From NCBI GenBank assembly GCA_034506175.1, contig JAPDQB010000026.1, positions 21,797-85,796 on the forward strand: a stretch of DNA of 64,000 nucleotides, read 5' to 3'. Of the stretch, positions 56,535 to 64,000 are shown piece after piece (within the stretch, counting starts at the first letter, position 1; each line of letters starts with the position of its first letter). The notes below the pieces were generated by a model that saw only the letters and a list, made by a program, of their open reading frames with translations, was not told the origin of the DNA and made no database searches. Made by a program: the position numbers and the translations under genes. Source of the DNA: a candidate division KSB1 bacterium (lineage in GTDB: Bacteria; Zhuqueibacterota; Zhuqueibacteria; Zhuqueibacterales; Zhuqueibacteraceae).

Positions 56535-56960
56535 TGGATAAAATCGGCATCGCCCAAAGAATCGTCAAGCCGGAGAACTGTGCGCTGGCATTTGGTATCC
56601 CCACCTCACGCGAAGCTTTTTTTCGCAGCCTGGCGCAGTGCGGCGAAAATTTTGCCAAACACTTTCACGGCGTGTGGAAAAAGTATGAGCACGAAGTCGT
56701 TCGTCACCTCATGCAACATGTGCCGCTCCTGTGGCTGTATTTTTAACTGGAATTGTTCAATCATCTGTGCCGGCATGATTCCACCTATCTGCAGACGCTG
56801 GAAGAAGTCATGATCAGGGTGATCAAAAGAGATGCGAAGGGTGCACACCCGGCCGATTGCCTTGGGGGAATGATGAATATTCTCCAACGCAATCCAGGAA
56901 GCGGTCGACACGGGAGGCGGGAGGTGTTGCGGGGTGAAGTGATATGCGCGGTATTGTAGT
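56534..56960 (+). pseudogene. second decayed gene, overlapping the previous one
   Basis: The ATG at 56534 overlaps the TGA of the previous fragment. It gives MDKIGIAQRIVKPENCALAF and EHEVVRHLMQHVPLLWLYF, then stops at 56744; a neighbouring frame continues LCRHDSTYLQTLEEVMIRVI and GGMMNILQRNPGSGRHGRRE to about 56960. This looks like one gene with a broken frame. No family was identified. Confidence 0.4.
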
Positions 56961-57019
56961 GCAGTACAAAAAATCCAGAAAATTTTTACAGTATGCGAAT
57001 TTCACTACAGAGGGATAAT

Positions 57020-57817
57020 ATGATATCCAATAAACTGAACCCTGTTTTGTTGTTCGGCTTGATGCTGGCGCTTGGTTGCGCCAAGCCGAGTCCCTTTCCT
57101 GCCGGCCGTTGGGTCGATCTCTCGCATGATTTCTCCTCGGAAACCATTTATTGGCCGACGGCCACACCGTTCAAATTGGAGATCGTTTCAGCGGCGCGCA
57201 CACCGGCCGGATTCTATTATGCCGCCAATAATTTCTGTGCTGCCGAACACGGCGGCACCCATCTCGACTCGCCGATTCATTTTGCCGAAGGCCGCCAAAC
57301 CGTCGATCAAATTCCACTTGAACAACTCATTGCACCGGCGGTGGTGATCGACGTTTCCGAAAAAGCGCAAGCCGATCGCGATTATCAAATCAGCGCGGAC
57401 GATTTCACCGCGTGGGAAGCTCAGCACGGCTCAATTCCGGCCAAATCCATTTTGTTGCTGCGCACGGGTTATGGAAAATTTTGGCCGGATCGGCTCAAAT
57501 ATTTGGGCACGAACAAAAGCGGGCCGGAAGCCGTCGCCGAATTGCATTTCCCCGGCCTGCATCCTGATGCCGCGCGCTGGCTCGTGGCGAACCGGCAAAT
57601 CAATGCCATCGGCCTCGACACGCCGAGCATTGATTACGGCCAATCCCAACTTTTTGAAAGCCACCAAATTCTGTTTGACAAAAACATTCCTGCTTTTGAA
57701 AACGTCGCCAATCTCGATCAGTTACCCGTCAAGGGCGCGATGGTCATTGCGCTGCCGATGAAAATCAAAGGCGGCAGTGGCGGGCCGTTGCGCATCGTCG
57801 CACTGGTGCCGAATTAA
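57020..57817 (+). CDS. cyclase-family (kynurenine formamidase-like) lipoprotein
   Basis: A 265-residue protein with a lipoprotein signal (LFGLMLALGC) and a cyclase/KynB-type domain: the start WVDLSHDFSSETIYWP and the metal-binding HGGTHLDSPIHF motif, then DTPSIDYG and an H-x-x-L segment. Cytoplasmic relatives are zinc- or manganese-dependent hydrolases such as arylformamidase; a lipid-anchored periplasmic form is unusual but known. GAGGG at 6-base spacing supports the ATG at 57020. Confidence 0.85.
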   Translation: MISNKLNPVLLFGLMLALGCAKPSPFPAGRWVDLSHDFSSETIYWPTATPFKLEIVSAARTPAGFYYAANNFCAAEHGGTHLDSPIHFAEGRQTVDQIPLEQLIAPAVVIDVSEKAQADRDYQISADDFTAWEAQHGSIPAKSILLLRTGYGKFWPDRLKYLGTNKSGPEAVAELHFPGLHPDAARWLVANRQINAIGLDTPSIDYGQSQLFESHQILFDKNIPAFENVANLDQLPVKGAMVIALPMKIKGGSGGPLRIVALVPN

Positions 57818-57854
57818 AAAGATGATGAGCAAATCTATACATAGGAGGTCAGCA

Positions 57855-58448
57855 ATGAAGACATTTTTTCGTCTCGCGCCAGCGACTTGCTTGCTGGTTG
57901 CACTTTTTTTGTTTATGAGGTGCGGTAAAAAAGAGGAAGCCAAAACCGAGAATGCTGAAACCACGCCTGCGGCAGAGCAGCAAGCTCCGGCCAGCAACCG
58001 CGGCACCGCCAGCGCGACATTTGGCAGTGCAACGGTCAGCATCAATTACGGCCGCCCACAACTGCGCGGCCGCGATATGCTGGCGCAGGCCACGGACGGC
58101 ATGGTGTGGCGCATGGGCATGAACGAAGCCACGGAAATCAAAACCGGCGTCAATCTCAAATTCGGCGAGACGGTTATTCCGCCGGGCGCTTACTCGCTGT
58201 GGATGAAAAAGATCAGCAGTGGCAAATGGCATCTCATCTTCAACAAGAAAACCGGCATCTGGGGCACCGAATATTCCGCCGCCGATGATTTCGCCGAAGT
58301 GCCGATGACGATGTCAGTCAATTCCGATACGGTCGAGGCTTTCACCATCGAGTTGGCTGCCGCGAACGAAACGAGCGGCACACTGAAGGCAATGTGGGGC
58401 ACGGCGGTTTTGTCCGCAGATTTTACGGCAAGCGCCGGAACGATGTAA
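57855..58448 (+). CDS. DUF2911 lipoprotein
   Basis: A 197-residue protein: a lipoprotein signal (LVALFLFMRC), a short Glu/Ala linker, then the DUF2911 domain (VSINYGRPQLRGRDML, GMVWRMGMNEATEI, IPPGAYSLWM, WHLIFNKKTGIWGTEY). The family is common in Bacteroidetes and related groups and has no known activity. An AGGAGG site precedes the ATG. It follows the cyclase-like gene by 37 bases and probably shares its transcript. Confidence 0.88.
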   Translation: MKTFFRLAPATCLLVALFLFMRCGKKEEAKTENAETTPAAEQQAPASNRGTASATFGSATVSINYGRPQLRGRDMLAQATDGMVWRMGMNEATEIKTGVNLKFGETVIPPGAYSLWMKKISSGKWHLIFNKKTGIWGTEYSAADDFAEVPMTMSVNSDTVEAFTIELAAANETSGTLKAMWGTAVLSADFTASAGTM

Positions 58449-58512
58449 TTAACAAACGATCAGCAAGGCCGAGTTGTCATTCAGGATGAATGTTCATGCC
58501 CGCTTGGGAACC

Positions 58513-58722
58513 CATCGTGATGAAAATGAATTTCGTAGTAGTGCCTTCAGGCACCGACCCTGAAGAGTCTACTACAAAAGCTATTTTCGTGGTAATGGCC
58601 CATGCCGGGCGCGGCACCCGATCATGATGAAAATAAACGTTTGTCGTGTCGCCTTCAGGCGTTCAACTTTTGTCGGGAGCCCGACGCCTCAAGGCGCAAC
58701 GACGAACTTATTTTCAGAGGAA
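58513..58722. repeat. two adjacent copies of the palindromic dispersed repeat
   Basis: Unit 1 (58513-58597) has the core GTGCCTTCAGGCAC (58541-58554) and ends CTACTACAAAAGCTATTTTC. Unit 2 (58620-58722) starts GAAAATAAACGTTTGTCGTG, has the core CGCCTTCAGGCG (58650-58661), and ends ACGACGAACTTATTTTC, the near-complement of its start. The terminal inverted repeats make the unit MITE-like. Related copies at 2730 and 46248. Confidence 0.6.
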
Positions 58723-58770
58723 TTTTTGAATGGCAAAAAAGATCGCCAGTCTTTATTCGGAGCGCGAAAA

Positions 58771-59676
58771 ATGCGAACGTTGATATGCGTATTGACTTGT
58801 GTTGTACTTTTAGCCGCCGGCTTCTCACCTGTGATGGCGCAAGATTTCTGGTCGTGGTGGGGCGACGGCAAGGGCGAACTATCCTCGTACAAAGTCCTCG
58901 TGTCTCGTTATGGTGAATTGCGCGAAGGTTACGCCGTGCTGGTTTTCGTCACCGAAGACATCTCTCGCACCACCCGCATCAAAGACGATTCCGGCACGCT
59001 GCCGCCGTCGGATCGTGCGCCGGTGCTGAAACTCAACCGCGTCGTCAAATTCACCACCGGCCTCTACGATTACTCCATTCTCACTTCCACTTTCAGCAGC
59101 GTTAATTCCGAGCTTGGCCGCAAGCCGTTTGAGCCGCTGAAAATTTCCTTCTCGGCGCAGGAATGGTGCGGCCACGTTTTTCAAATGTTGATTCCGCAGC
59201 GCGATCAAGTTGAATTAACTTTGCACAGCTATTTTCAAGGCGAAGGCGACCAGAAGCGCACGATCAAAATGCCGCCGAATGCGGCCTTTGAAGATAATCT
59301 GCCGATCTGGATTCGCGAGTTGAGCGGCGAAGTGATGGCAGCCGGACAACGCCGCGAGCTGCAAATTCTTCCCAGCGCCTGGTTCTTGCGCGCGGCGCAC
59401 AAACCGGCGGATTTTCAATCCGGCTGGATTATGAAAGAAGAAGGCGAAGCGTTAAAAGGGACAAACGGCAGCACACCAACTTGGCGTTGGACATGGCAAG
59501 TCGGCAATCGCAAGGAAACTTACTGGGTCGAGAAAGCCTATCCGCATCGCATTCTCAAATGGAGCGCCAGTGACGGCGGCAAAGGCGAGATCATGAAAAC
59601 CTTGCGCGTGCCGTATTGGCAATTGCATGGCAACGATGATTTGCCGTATCGCGAACAGCTTGGCGTGCCGAAGTAA
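58771..59676 (+). CDS. exported protein of unknown function
   Basis: A 301-residue protein with a signal peptide (LICVLTCVVLLAAGFSPVMA) and a mature part that starts QDFWSWWGDGKGELSSYKVL. The sequence has alternating strands (LREGYAVLVFVTEDISRTTR, YDYSILTSTFSSVN), suggesting a beta-sandwich; no named domain was recognised. The ATG at 58771 has a GGAG site; an upstream extension runs through repeat DNA. It lies between the repeats and the BrnT gene. Confidence 0.75.
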   Translation: MRTLICVLTCVVLLAAGFSPVMAQDFWSWWGDGKGELSSYKVLVSRYGELREGYAVLVFVTEDISRTTRIKDDSGTLPPSDRAPVLKLNRVVKFTTGLYDYSILTSTFSSVNSELGRKPFEPLKISFSAQEWCGHVFQMLIPQRDQVELTLHSYFQGEGDQKRTIKMPPNAAFEDNLPIWIRELSGEVMAAGQRRELQILPSAWFLRAAHKPADFQSGWIMKEEGEALKGTNGSTPTWRWTWQVGNRKETYWVEKAYPHRILKWSASDGGKGEIMKTLRVPYWQLHGNDDLPYREQLGVPK

Positions 59677-59748
59677 CCCAGACGGCTCGTCTGGAAGGGC
59701 CGAAGAAATCATCCTTGAAAAATTGATAGAACATCCTTATCGTAATTT

Positions 59749-60024
59749 ATGGACTTCACCTGGGACGAAAGAAAAAGAAAGACTAACATCAGGAAGCATG
59801 GCCTGGACTTCGCCGATGCGGAAACAGCCTTCTCAGGTGCAACATTTACTTTTGAAGATGACCGTTTTGATTATGGAGAACAACGATTCATCACAATGGG
59901 TTTATTGCGAGGTGTCGTTGTCGTGATTGCCCATACTGAGAGAGACAAAACAGCTCGTATTGTTCCAATGCGAAAGACCACCAAACATGAGCAAGAACTA
60001 TTCTTCCAAAGCCTCTCAAACTGA
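59749..60024 (+). CDS. brnT: BrnT-family toxin
   Basis: A 91-residue BrnT: the family start FTWDERKRKTNIRKHGLDFA, the strand DYGEQRFITMGLLRGVVVVI and the end HTERDKTARIVPMRKTTKHE, which holds the RelE-like catalytic arginine/His residues. BrnT is a ribonuclease-type toxin that is neutralised by BrnA. The next gene overlaps it by 38 bases and encodes a BrnA-like antitoxin, the standard order for this system. Confidence 0.9.
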   Translation: MDFTWDERKRKTNIRKHGLDFADAETAFSGATFTFEDDRFDYGEQRFITMGLLRGVVVVIAHTERDKTARIVPMRKTTKHEQELFFQSLSN

Positions 60025-60322
60025 TTGGAACCGCATCCTTAAGATGCGAGACGAAGATATCGATTTATCTGAAATCCCCGAAATCACAGCCAAACAAATG
60101 GCGCGTTCGGTTTTGCGAGTTGGCGGCAAACCAGTGCCCAAAGGCAAGGTTCAAGTCAACCTCTCCCTTGACGCCGGCGTTGTGGCCTATTTCAAGACCC
60201 AAGCCGGTGGGCGAAATTTTCGGAAACTCATCAATGAAGCCTTGAAGACAAAAATTCGCGACCAGAATATCGAGAATATTCTGCGCCGTGTCATTCGCGA
60301 AGAATTGCAAGGAGCGGGTTAA
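59987..60322 (+). CDS. brnA: BrnA-family antitoxin
   Basis: A 111-residue BrnA/DUF4415 protein: an N-terminal toxin-binding part with DEDIDLSEIPEITAKQMARS and a C-terminal ribbon-helix-helix-like part (VQVNLSLDAGVVAYFKTQAG, FRKLINEALKTKI). It should bind BrnT and repress the operon. It overlaps the toxin gene. The STAND gene starts 75 bases downstream in the same direction. Confidence 0.88.
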   Translation: MSKNYSSKASQTDWNRILKMRDEDIDLSEIPEITAKQMARSVLRVGGKPVPKGKVQVNLSLDAGVVAYFKTQAGGRNFRKLINEALKTKIRDQNIENILRRVIREELQGAG

Positions 60323-60397
60323 ATCGCATTTTGCAGATAAAGAGAATTCTCGGAGAAAAAAGATTGTGACGAGAAACCCAATAATCCAACACTCCAA

Positions 60398-63097
60398 ATG
60401 CCCGGTCAAAAAGTTCGTTTACTCAAAATCTTCATCGCTTCGCCCAGTGATGTGAAATTCGAACGCGACAAAGCCCGCGAGGAAATTCTCAGCCTGCGAC
60501 CGCTGGCGCAGAAACATGGCTTTGATTTGCAGCCCCTCGGTTGGGAGGCCAACGCCACGCCCGGCGTTGGCCGTCCTCAAGAGCGGATCAACCCGCTGGT
60601 GGCTGAATGCGATTTGTTCATCGGCATCCTGTGGCGAAAATTTGGGGCACCCACCGGCGAAGCCGAGTCCGGCACGCTGGAAGAATTCAATCTCGCCCGC
60701 GAGCGATTCGTGAAAGAGCGCACGCCAGAGATCATGCTCTATTTCCGCGAAGTGCATCCGGATTTTTTGGAAGATCCCGGCCTGCAATTGCAAAAAGTTC
60801 TGGATTTCAAAAAGCAAGTTGAAGAAAGCCGTCTCGCGCTTTATTGGCAGTACCGCGAGCCGGAGCATTTTGCGGCGTTGCTGCGCCAGCACGTCACCGA
60901 TTGGCTGTTGAAATTGGTTCCCGCTCCAGCCGACCGTCGGGACGCTGCGAGCGTCCAGACGGTGGAGGCTCCTCCCCTCTCCGCCTTTGCCGAACATCTC
61001 GAATACTGCCGCACCGAGTTACAGAAAACCGCAAGGCCTCTGCGACTGCGGACTTTGAACTTGCCCCCGCTCTTTCTCGAAGAAGTCGATGCCGAGCGGC
61101 CGCGCAACATGAAAGTGAGCAACGCCGTCAAAATGTTTCCCCGCTTGCTCATCCTTGGCGAGCCTGGCGCGGGCAAAACCACCTCGCTCAAAAAACTCGC
61201 TGCCGAATATGCCGTGTGGCGCGGCGAAGGCAAGGAACCCGGACTCAATGAGCCGGAAGATTTCAACCTGCCGATTTTCGTCGATCTCTCTGCATATCCA
61301 ACCGTATCCGCCGGCGATTCCAAACGCGGCTTGTGGCGGCTCATCACCGCGAGCGTACGCGGCGTGCATGATGTCGATGTGCGCAAACGTATCGCTGCGG
61401 GCGGATGCTTGCTGCTGTTCGACGGCCTCAACGAAGTGGGCGAAGTGTATGACGAAGTCGTTTATCAAATTCGCCATCTCGTGAATACCGAAGCGCCGCA
61501 CAATCGTTTCGTCGTCACCTGCCGGCCCGGTGTGTATCGCGACGAGCTGCGCAATGAGTTTATCGCGTTTCAATTGGAACGCCTGAGCAGCTTCAACGCC
61601 TCGAAAGTTTTGGAGATTGAAATCGGCGCGGAGAAAGCGCAAGCCGCGTGGAAAGGCCTGGATGAATACACCCGCGACCTCTGCCGTAATCCGCTCATGC
61701 TCACCCTGCTCGCCGACGAGCTGCGCGCCAGCGACACCCCGCCGCAGAACCGTGCCCAACTCTTCGATCGCTTTGTGGATCGCTACTTGAGCGAATGGGC
61801 CCGCGTCAAAGGCGCCGGCGCCGTGCGCGTGGAAAAAGAAATTCTCTCCGCACTGGCTTGGCGACTTGGCACCAGCCGCACATTGCTTTCCGCCGATGAA
61901 GCCGCCGCTGCAATGTCCGCTCGGCTCACCGAACTACAAAACAAAAAAGAAGCTCGGCTCGATCTCAATGTTGACGAACTCAATCGCGAATTTCTCCACC
62001 ACGGCCTGCTGCGCGAAAGCGCCGGGCAAACCGGCTTCTTTCATCAAGCCGTGCAAGAATATTTCTTCGCTCGCGAAGTTGCCTTGCACCAACCAATGGA
62101 GTTTGTGTTGCAACATGTTGGTGATCCGGAATGGACGGAGGTTTTGGTATTTGTGTGTGGGTTGGTTGATGATGCGACGGAGATAGTGCGAGAGGTGATG
62201 AAGGTGGATCCGTATTTGGCGGCGAGGTGCGCGGCGTATGCGAAGAAAATCGATGGGAAATTTGTTGATAAGCTGGCTTTGATACTGATACAAACGCTAA
62301 AAACAAAATTCGAGTCTGGTATTTGGTTGGGAAAATCATATCAAGAAATGATAGCGCTTCTGTCAATCCAATCAAAAGCTTTCACAAAAGAATTATTAGA
62401 ACTCTTCTGTCGTGTGTATGATCAGAAGTCTCCGGCAGTGGAAGATTTAGCCTTCTTGCTTCTTGGGATGCGACTTCCAGAAAAAGCAATTTCCATCCTC
62501 GAGCCTTTAGTAAACGAAAACCCAAGTGACGTTACATTAAGAGGTTGGCTTGGATGGGCATTGTACCGGGCAGGGAATTCTAAAGACTCAATAGCACATC
62601 TCAAAAAATGCTTAGAATTGGCGCCTGAAAACGGATGGATATGGGGCAATTTAGGCGTGGCATACAGAAAAGTGGAAAATTTAGAAGAGGCTGAGTTCTG
62701 TTTACGTAAAGCTGTTGAATTGGATAAAAAAATGCATTGGGTGCACTATGAGCTTGGTCGAATTGTCGAGAATAAAGGAAACTACGAAGCCGCGTTAGAA
62801 TATTTTCAAAAAGCTATAAATCTTGGGTGGGAGTCCGGTTTACCATATTTGGGGTCAGCAAAAATCCATCACGAATATTTCACTCAGTTGGAAACGGCAA
62901 TTTCAGAATATGAGATTGCAATTCAACTTGAACAGCGCCCTTTTCTACTACCTAAACCTATATTTGGCCTTGCCCGCGCCCTCGAAGCGGCCGGTCGCAC
63001 TGCTGAGTCCCGGCAGCGTTATCAAGAATATCTCGACCGTTTCCCTTGGGGCGAGCATGCGCCAGAGGCGCTGGCGGCGTTGGAGCGGCTGGGGTGA
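60398..63097 (+). CDS. STAND NTPase: DUF4062 - NACHT - TPR protein (candidate antiphage sensor)
   Basis: An 899-residue protein. Residues 5-125 are DUF4062 (LKIFIASPSDVKFERDKARE, ECDLFIGILWRKFG), often an N-terminal effector or TIR-like module. Residues about 245-560 are a NACHT NTPase with Walker A GEPGAGKT (254-261), Walker B LLLFDGLNEVG (338-348), sensor VVTCRPGVY, and the FHQAVQEYFFA winged-helix end. Residues 680-895 hold TPRs (LGWALYRAGNSKDSIAHLKK, LGVAYRKVENLEEAEFCLRK). This is the architecture of bacterial NLR-like defence proteins. The TPR part has lower G+C than the rest. The last ten codons recur in the array downstream. Confidence 0.88.
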   Translation: MPGQKVRLLKIFIASPSDVKFERDKAREEILSLRPLAQKHGFDLQPLGWEANATPGVGRPQERINPLVAECDLFIGILWRKFGAPTGEAESGTLEEFNLARERFVKERTPEIMLYFREVHPDFLEDPGLQLQKVLDFKKQVEESRLALYWQYREPEHFAALLRQHVTDWLLKLVPAPADRRDAASVQTVEAPPLSAFAEHLEYCRTELQKTARPLRLRTLNLPPLFLEEVDAERPRNMKVSNAVKMFPRLLILGEPGAGKTTSLKKLAAEYAVWRGEGKEPGLNEPEDFNLPIFVDLSAYPTVSAGDSKRGLWRLITASVRGVHDVDVRKRIAAGGCLLLFDGLNEVGEVYDEVVYQIRHLVNTEAPHNRFVVTCRPGVYRDELRNEFIAFQLERLSSFNASKVLEIEIGAEKAQAAWKGLDEYTRDLCRNPLMLTLLADELRASDTPPQNRAQLFDRFVDRYLSEWARVKGAGAVRVEKEILSALAWRLGTSRTLLSADEAAAAMSARLTELQNKKEARLDLNVDELNREFLHHGLLRESAGQTGFFHQAVQEYFFAREVALHQPMEFVLQHVGDPEWTEVLVFVCGLVDDATEIVREVMKVDPYLAARCAAYAKKIDGKFVDKLALILIQTLKTKFESGIWLGKSYQEMIALLSIQSKAFTKELLELFCRVYDQKSPAVEDLAFLLLGMRLPEKAISILEPLVNENPSDVTLRGWLGWALYRAGNSKDSIAHLKKCLELAPENGWIWGNLGVAYRKVENLEEAEFCLRKAVELDKKMHWVHYELGRIVENKGNYEAALEYFQKAINLGWESGLPYLGSAKIHHEYFTQLETAISEYEIAIQLEQRPFLLPKPIFGLARALEAAGRTAESRQRYQEYLDRFPWGEHAPEALAALERLG

Positions 63098-64000
63098 TTT
63101 CGCCTGCCCATAAATGGAGCAGGCTAAGACATGAAAGGCCGATGAATCGGCCTGCTCTAAAATTTTGAGGAGGAGACGAGCGATCGCGATCCGTGGGGCG
63201 AGAGGCGCTGGCGGCGTTGGAGCGGCTGGGGTGATTTCGCCTGCCCATAAATGGAGCAGGCTAAACATGAAAGGCCGATGAATCGGCCTGCTCTAAAATT
63301 TTGAGGAGGAGACGAGTTTACTCGTCTTGCATTTTTTAGCCCTGTCGTTCACGACTGGGCGATCGCGATCCTTGGGGCCAGAGGCGCTGGCGGCGTTGGA
63401 GCGGCTGGGGTGATTTCGCCTGCCCATAAATGGAGCAGGCTAAGACATGAAAGGCCGATGAATCGGCCTGCTCTAAAATTTTGAGGAGGAGACGAGCGAT
63501 CGCGATCCGTGGGGCGAGAGGCGCTGGCGGCGTTGGAGCGGCTGGGGTGATTTCGCCTGCCCATAAATGGAGCAGGCTAAGACATGAAAGGCCGATGAAT
63601 CGGCCTGCTCTAAAATTTTGAGGAGGAGACGAGTTTACTCGTCTTGCATTTTTTAGCCCTGTCGTTCACGACTGGGCGATCGCGATCCTTGGGGCCAGAG
63701 GCGCTGGCGGCGTTGGAGCGGCTGGGGTGATCGCCTGCCCATAAATGGAGCAGGCTAAACATGAAAGGCCGATGAATCGGCCTGCTCTAAAATTTTGAGG
63801 AGGAGACGAGTTTACTCGTCTTGCATTTTTTAGCCCTGTCATTCACGACTGGGCGATCGCGATCCGTGGGGCGAGAGGCGCTGGCGGCGTTGGAGCGGCT
63901 GGGGTGATCGCCTGCCCATAAATGGAGCAGGCTAAACATGAAAGGCCGATGAATCGGCCTGCTCTAAAATTTTGAGGAGGAGACGAGTTTACTCGTCTTG
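63064..64000. repeat. tandem array of about 137- and 180-bp units derived from the 3' end of the STAND gene
   Basis: Units begin at 63064, 63201, 63380, 63517, 63697 and 63874 (spacings 137, 179, 137, 180, 177), and the array reaches the window edge. Each unit opens with AGAGGCGCTGGCGGCGTTGG, the last codons (EALAALERLG, stop) of the STAND gene; then a stem GAGCAGGC...GCCTGCTC enclosing GGCCGATgaATCGGCC. Long units add about 43 bases with a terminator hairpin (GACGAGtttaCTCGTC). Short units lack it. Units differ by small indels (GCTAAGACATG or GCTAAACATG; TGATTTCGCC or TGATCGCC). Not CRISPR: no unique spacers. Confidence 0.93.
63311..63337 (+). terminator. terminator-like hairpin in the long array unit (also in other long units)
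   Basis: GACGAG-TTTA-CTCGTC followed by TTGCATTTTTT. The same sequence returns in the long units at about 63628, 63805 and, cut by the window edge, about 63984. The first unit after the STAND gene is the short form without it. Confidence 0.7.

Noticed and set aside
63180..63195. GCGATCGC octamer in the array as a cyanobacterial HIP1 sign
   Set aside because: The octamer occurs only as part of the repeated unit here, and the genes are not cyanobacterial in character.
62948..63564. Repeated minus-strand peptides (MGRRNHPSRSNAAS...) in the tandem array
   Set aside because: They are read from every array unit and change frame with unit length; no ribosome sites. They reflect repeat DNA, not a protein family.
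63064..64000. CRISPR array
   Set aside because: Units are 137-180 bp and near-identical throughout, with no short repeat plus unique spacer pattern and no cas genes.

Overview
The window looks like a chromosomal segment of a Gram-negative (diderm) bacterium with moderately high G+C. The diderm reading rests on TonB/ExbB/ExbD-type energy transducers, an exported beta-barrel-like protein, lipoproteins with lipobox cysteines and a LolD/FtsX-type ABC pair. Housekeeping genes (clpC, lexA, miaB, prfB, alanine racemase, citrate synthase, comM-like) are intact and diverge from the well-known model groups. A member of an uncultured or candidate phylum (for example the KSB1/Calditrichota or wider FCB area) is a guess from gene content only. 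No rRNA, tRNA or CRISPR array was recognised.

Layout. 1-7 kb (mostly minus strand): stomatin-like slipin, NfeD-type protease and DUF2905 protein, a P1-family peptidase, a STAS-domain antagonist, a small membrane zinc-ribbon protein and a ComM/YifB ATPase. 7-18.4 kb (plus): trans-sulfuration PLP enzyme, branched-chain aminotransferase, ClpC, a RecF/OLD-like ATPase, a second P1 peptidase, a MazF-like remnant, gamma carbonic anhydrase, a glycosidase-like membrane protein without catalytic residues, and a retropepsin-like protease. 18.4-30.2 kb (minus): one long operon-like block with an outer-membrane-type protein, large TPR proteins, and two consecutive ExbB-ExbD-ExbD-AgmX/TonB modules, probably an energised envelope machine. 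30.5-39.9 kb (minus): PAP2 phosphatase, MiaB, a BrnT/DUF4258-like remnant, a ClpC-N-domain/alanine racemase fusion, a frameshifted DUF3052-like fragment, Uma2 nuclease, RF2 with its programmed frameshift, a DUF413/MaoP-like protein, LexA and an S4 protein. 39.9-55.9 kb (plus): amidohydrolase, citrate synthase, dodecin, hydroxyproline dehydratase, glycosyltransferase, thioesterase, ABC exporter, and a three-subunit molybdenum hydroxylase. 56-59.7 kb: decayed genes followed by secreted proteins. 59.7-64 kb: BrnT/BrnA toxin-antitoxin followed by a DUF4062-NACHT-TPR STAND protein whose 3' end runs into a tandem repeat array that continues past the window edge.

The strongest candidates for new biology are (i) the STAND protein with its mosaic sensor domain and the downstream array that repeats its own last codons, (ii) the doubled ExbB-ExbD-ExbD-AgmX operon, (iii) the Clp N-domain/alanine racemase fusion, and (iv) the membrane GH2 pseudoenzyme. 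Several small or broken genes (a MazF tail, a DUF4258-like gene, a DUF3052-like gene, an A10 slip site in a TPR gene) show repeated single-base frame disruptions, which may be real decay, recoding or assembly error. Intergenic regions hold at least three families of short palindromic dispersed repeats.
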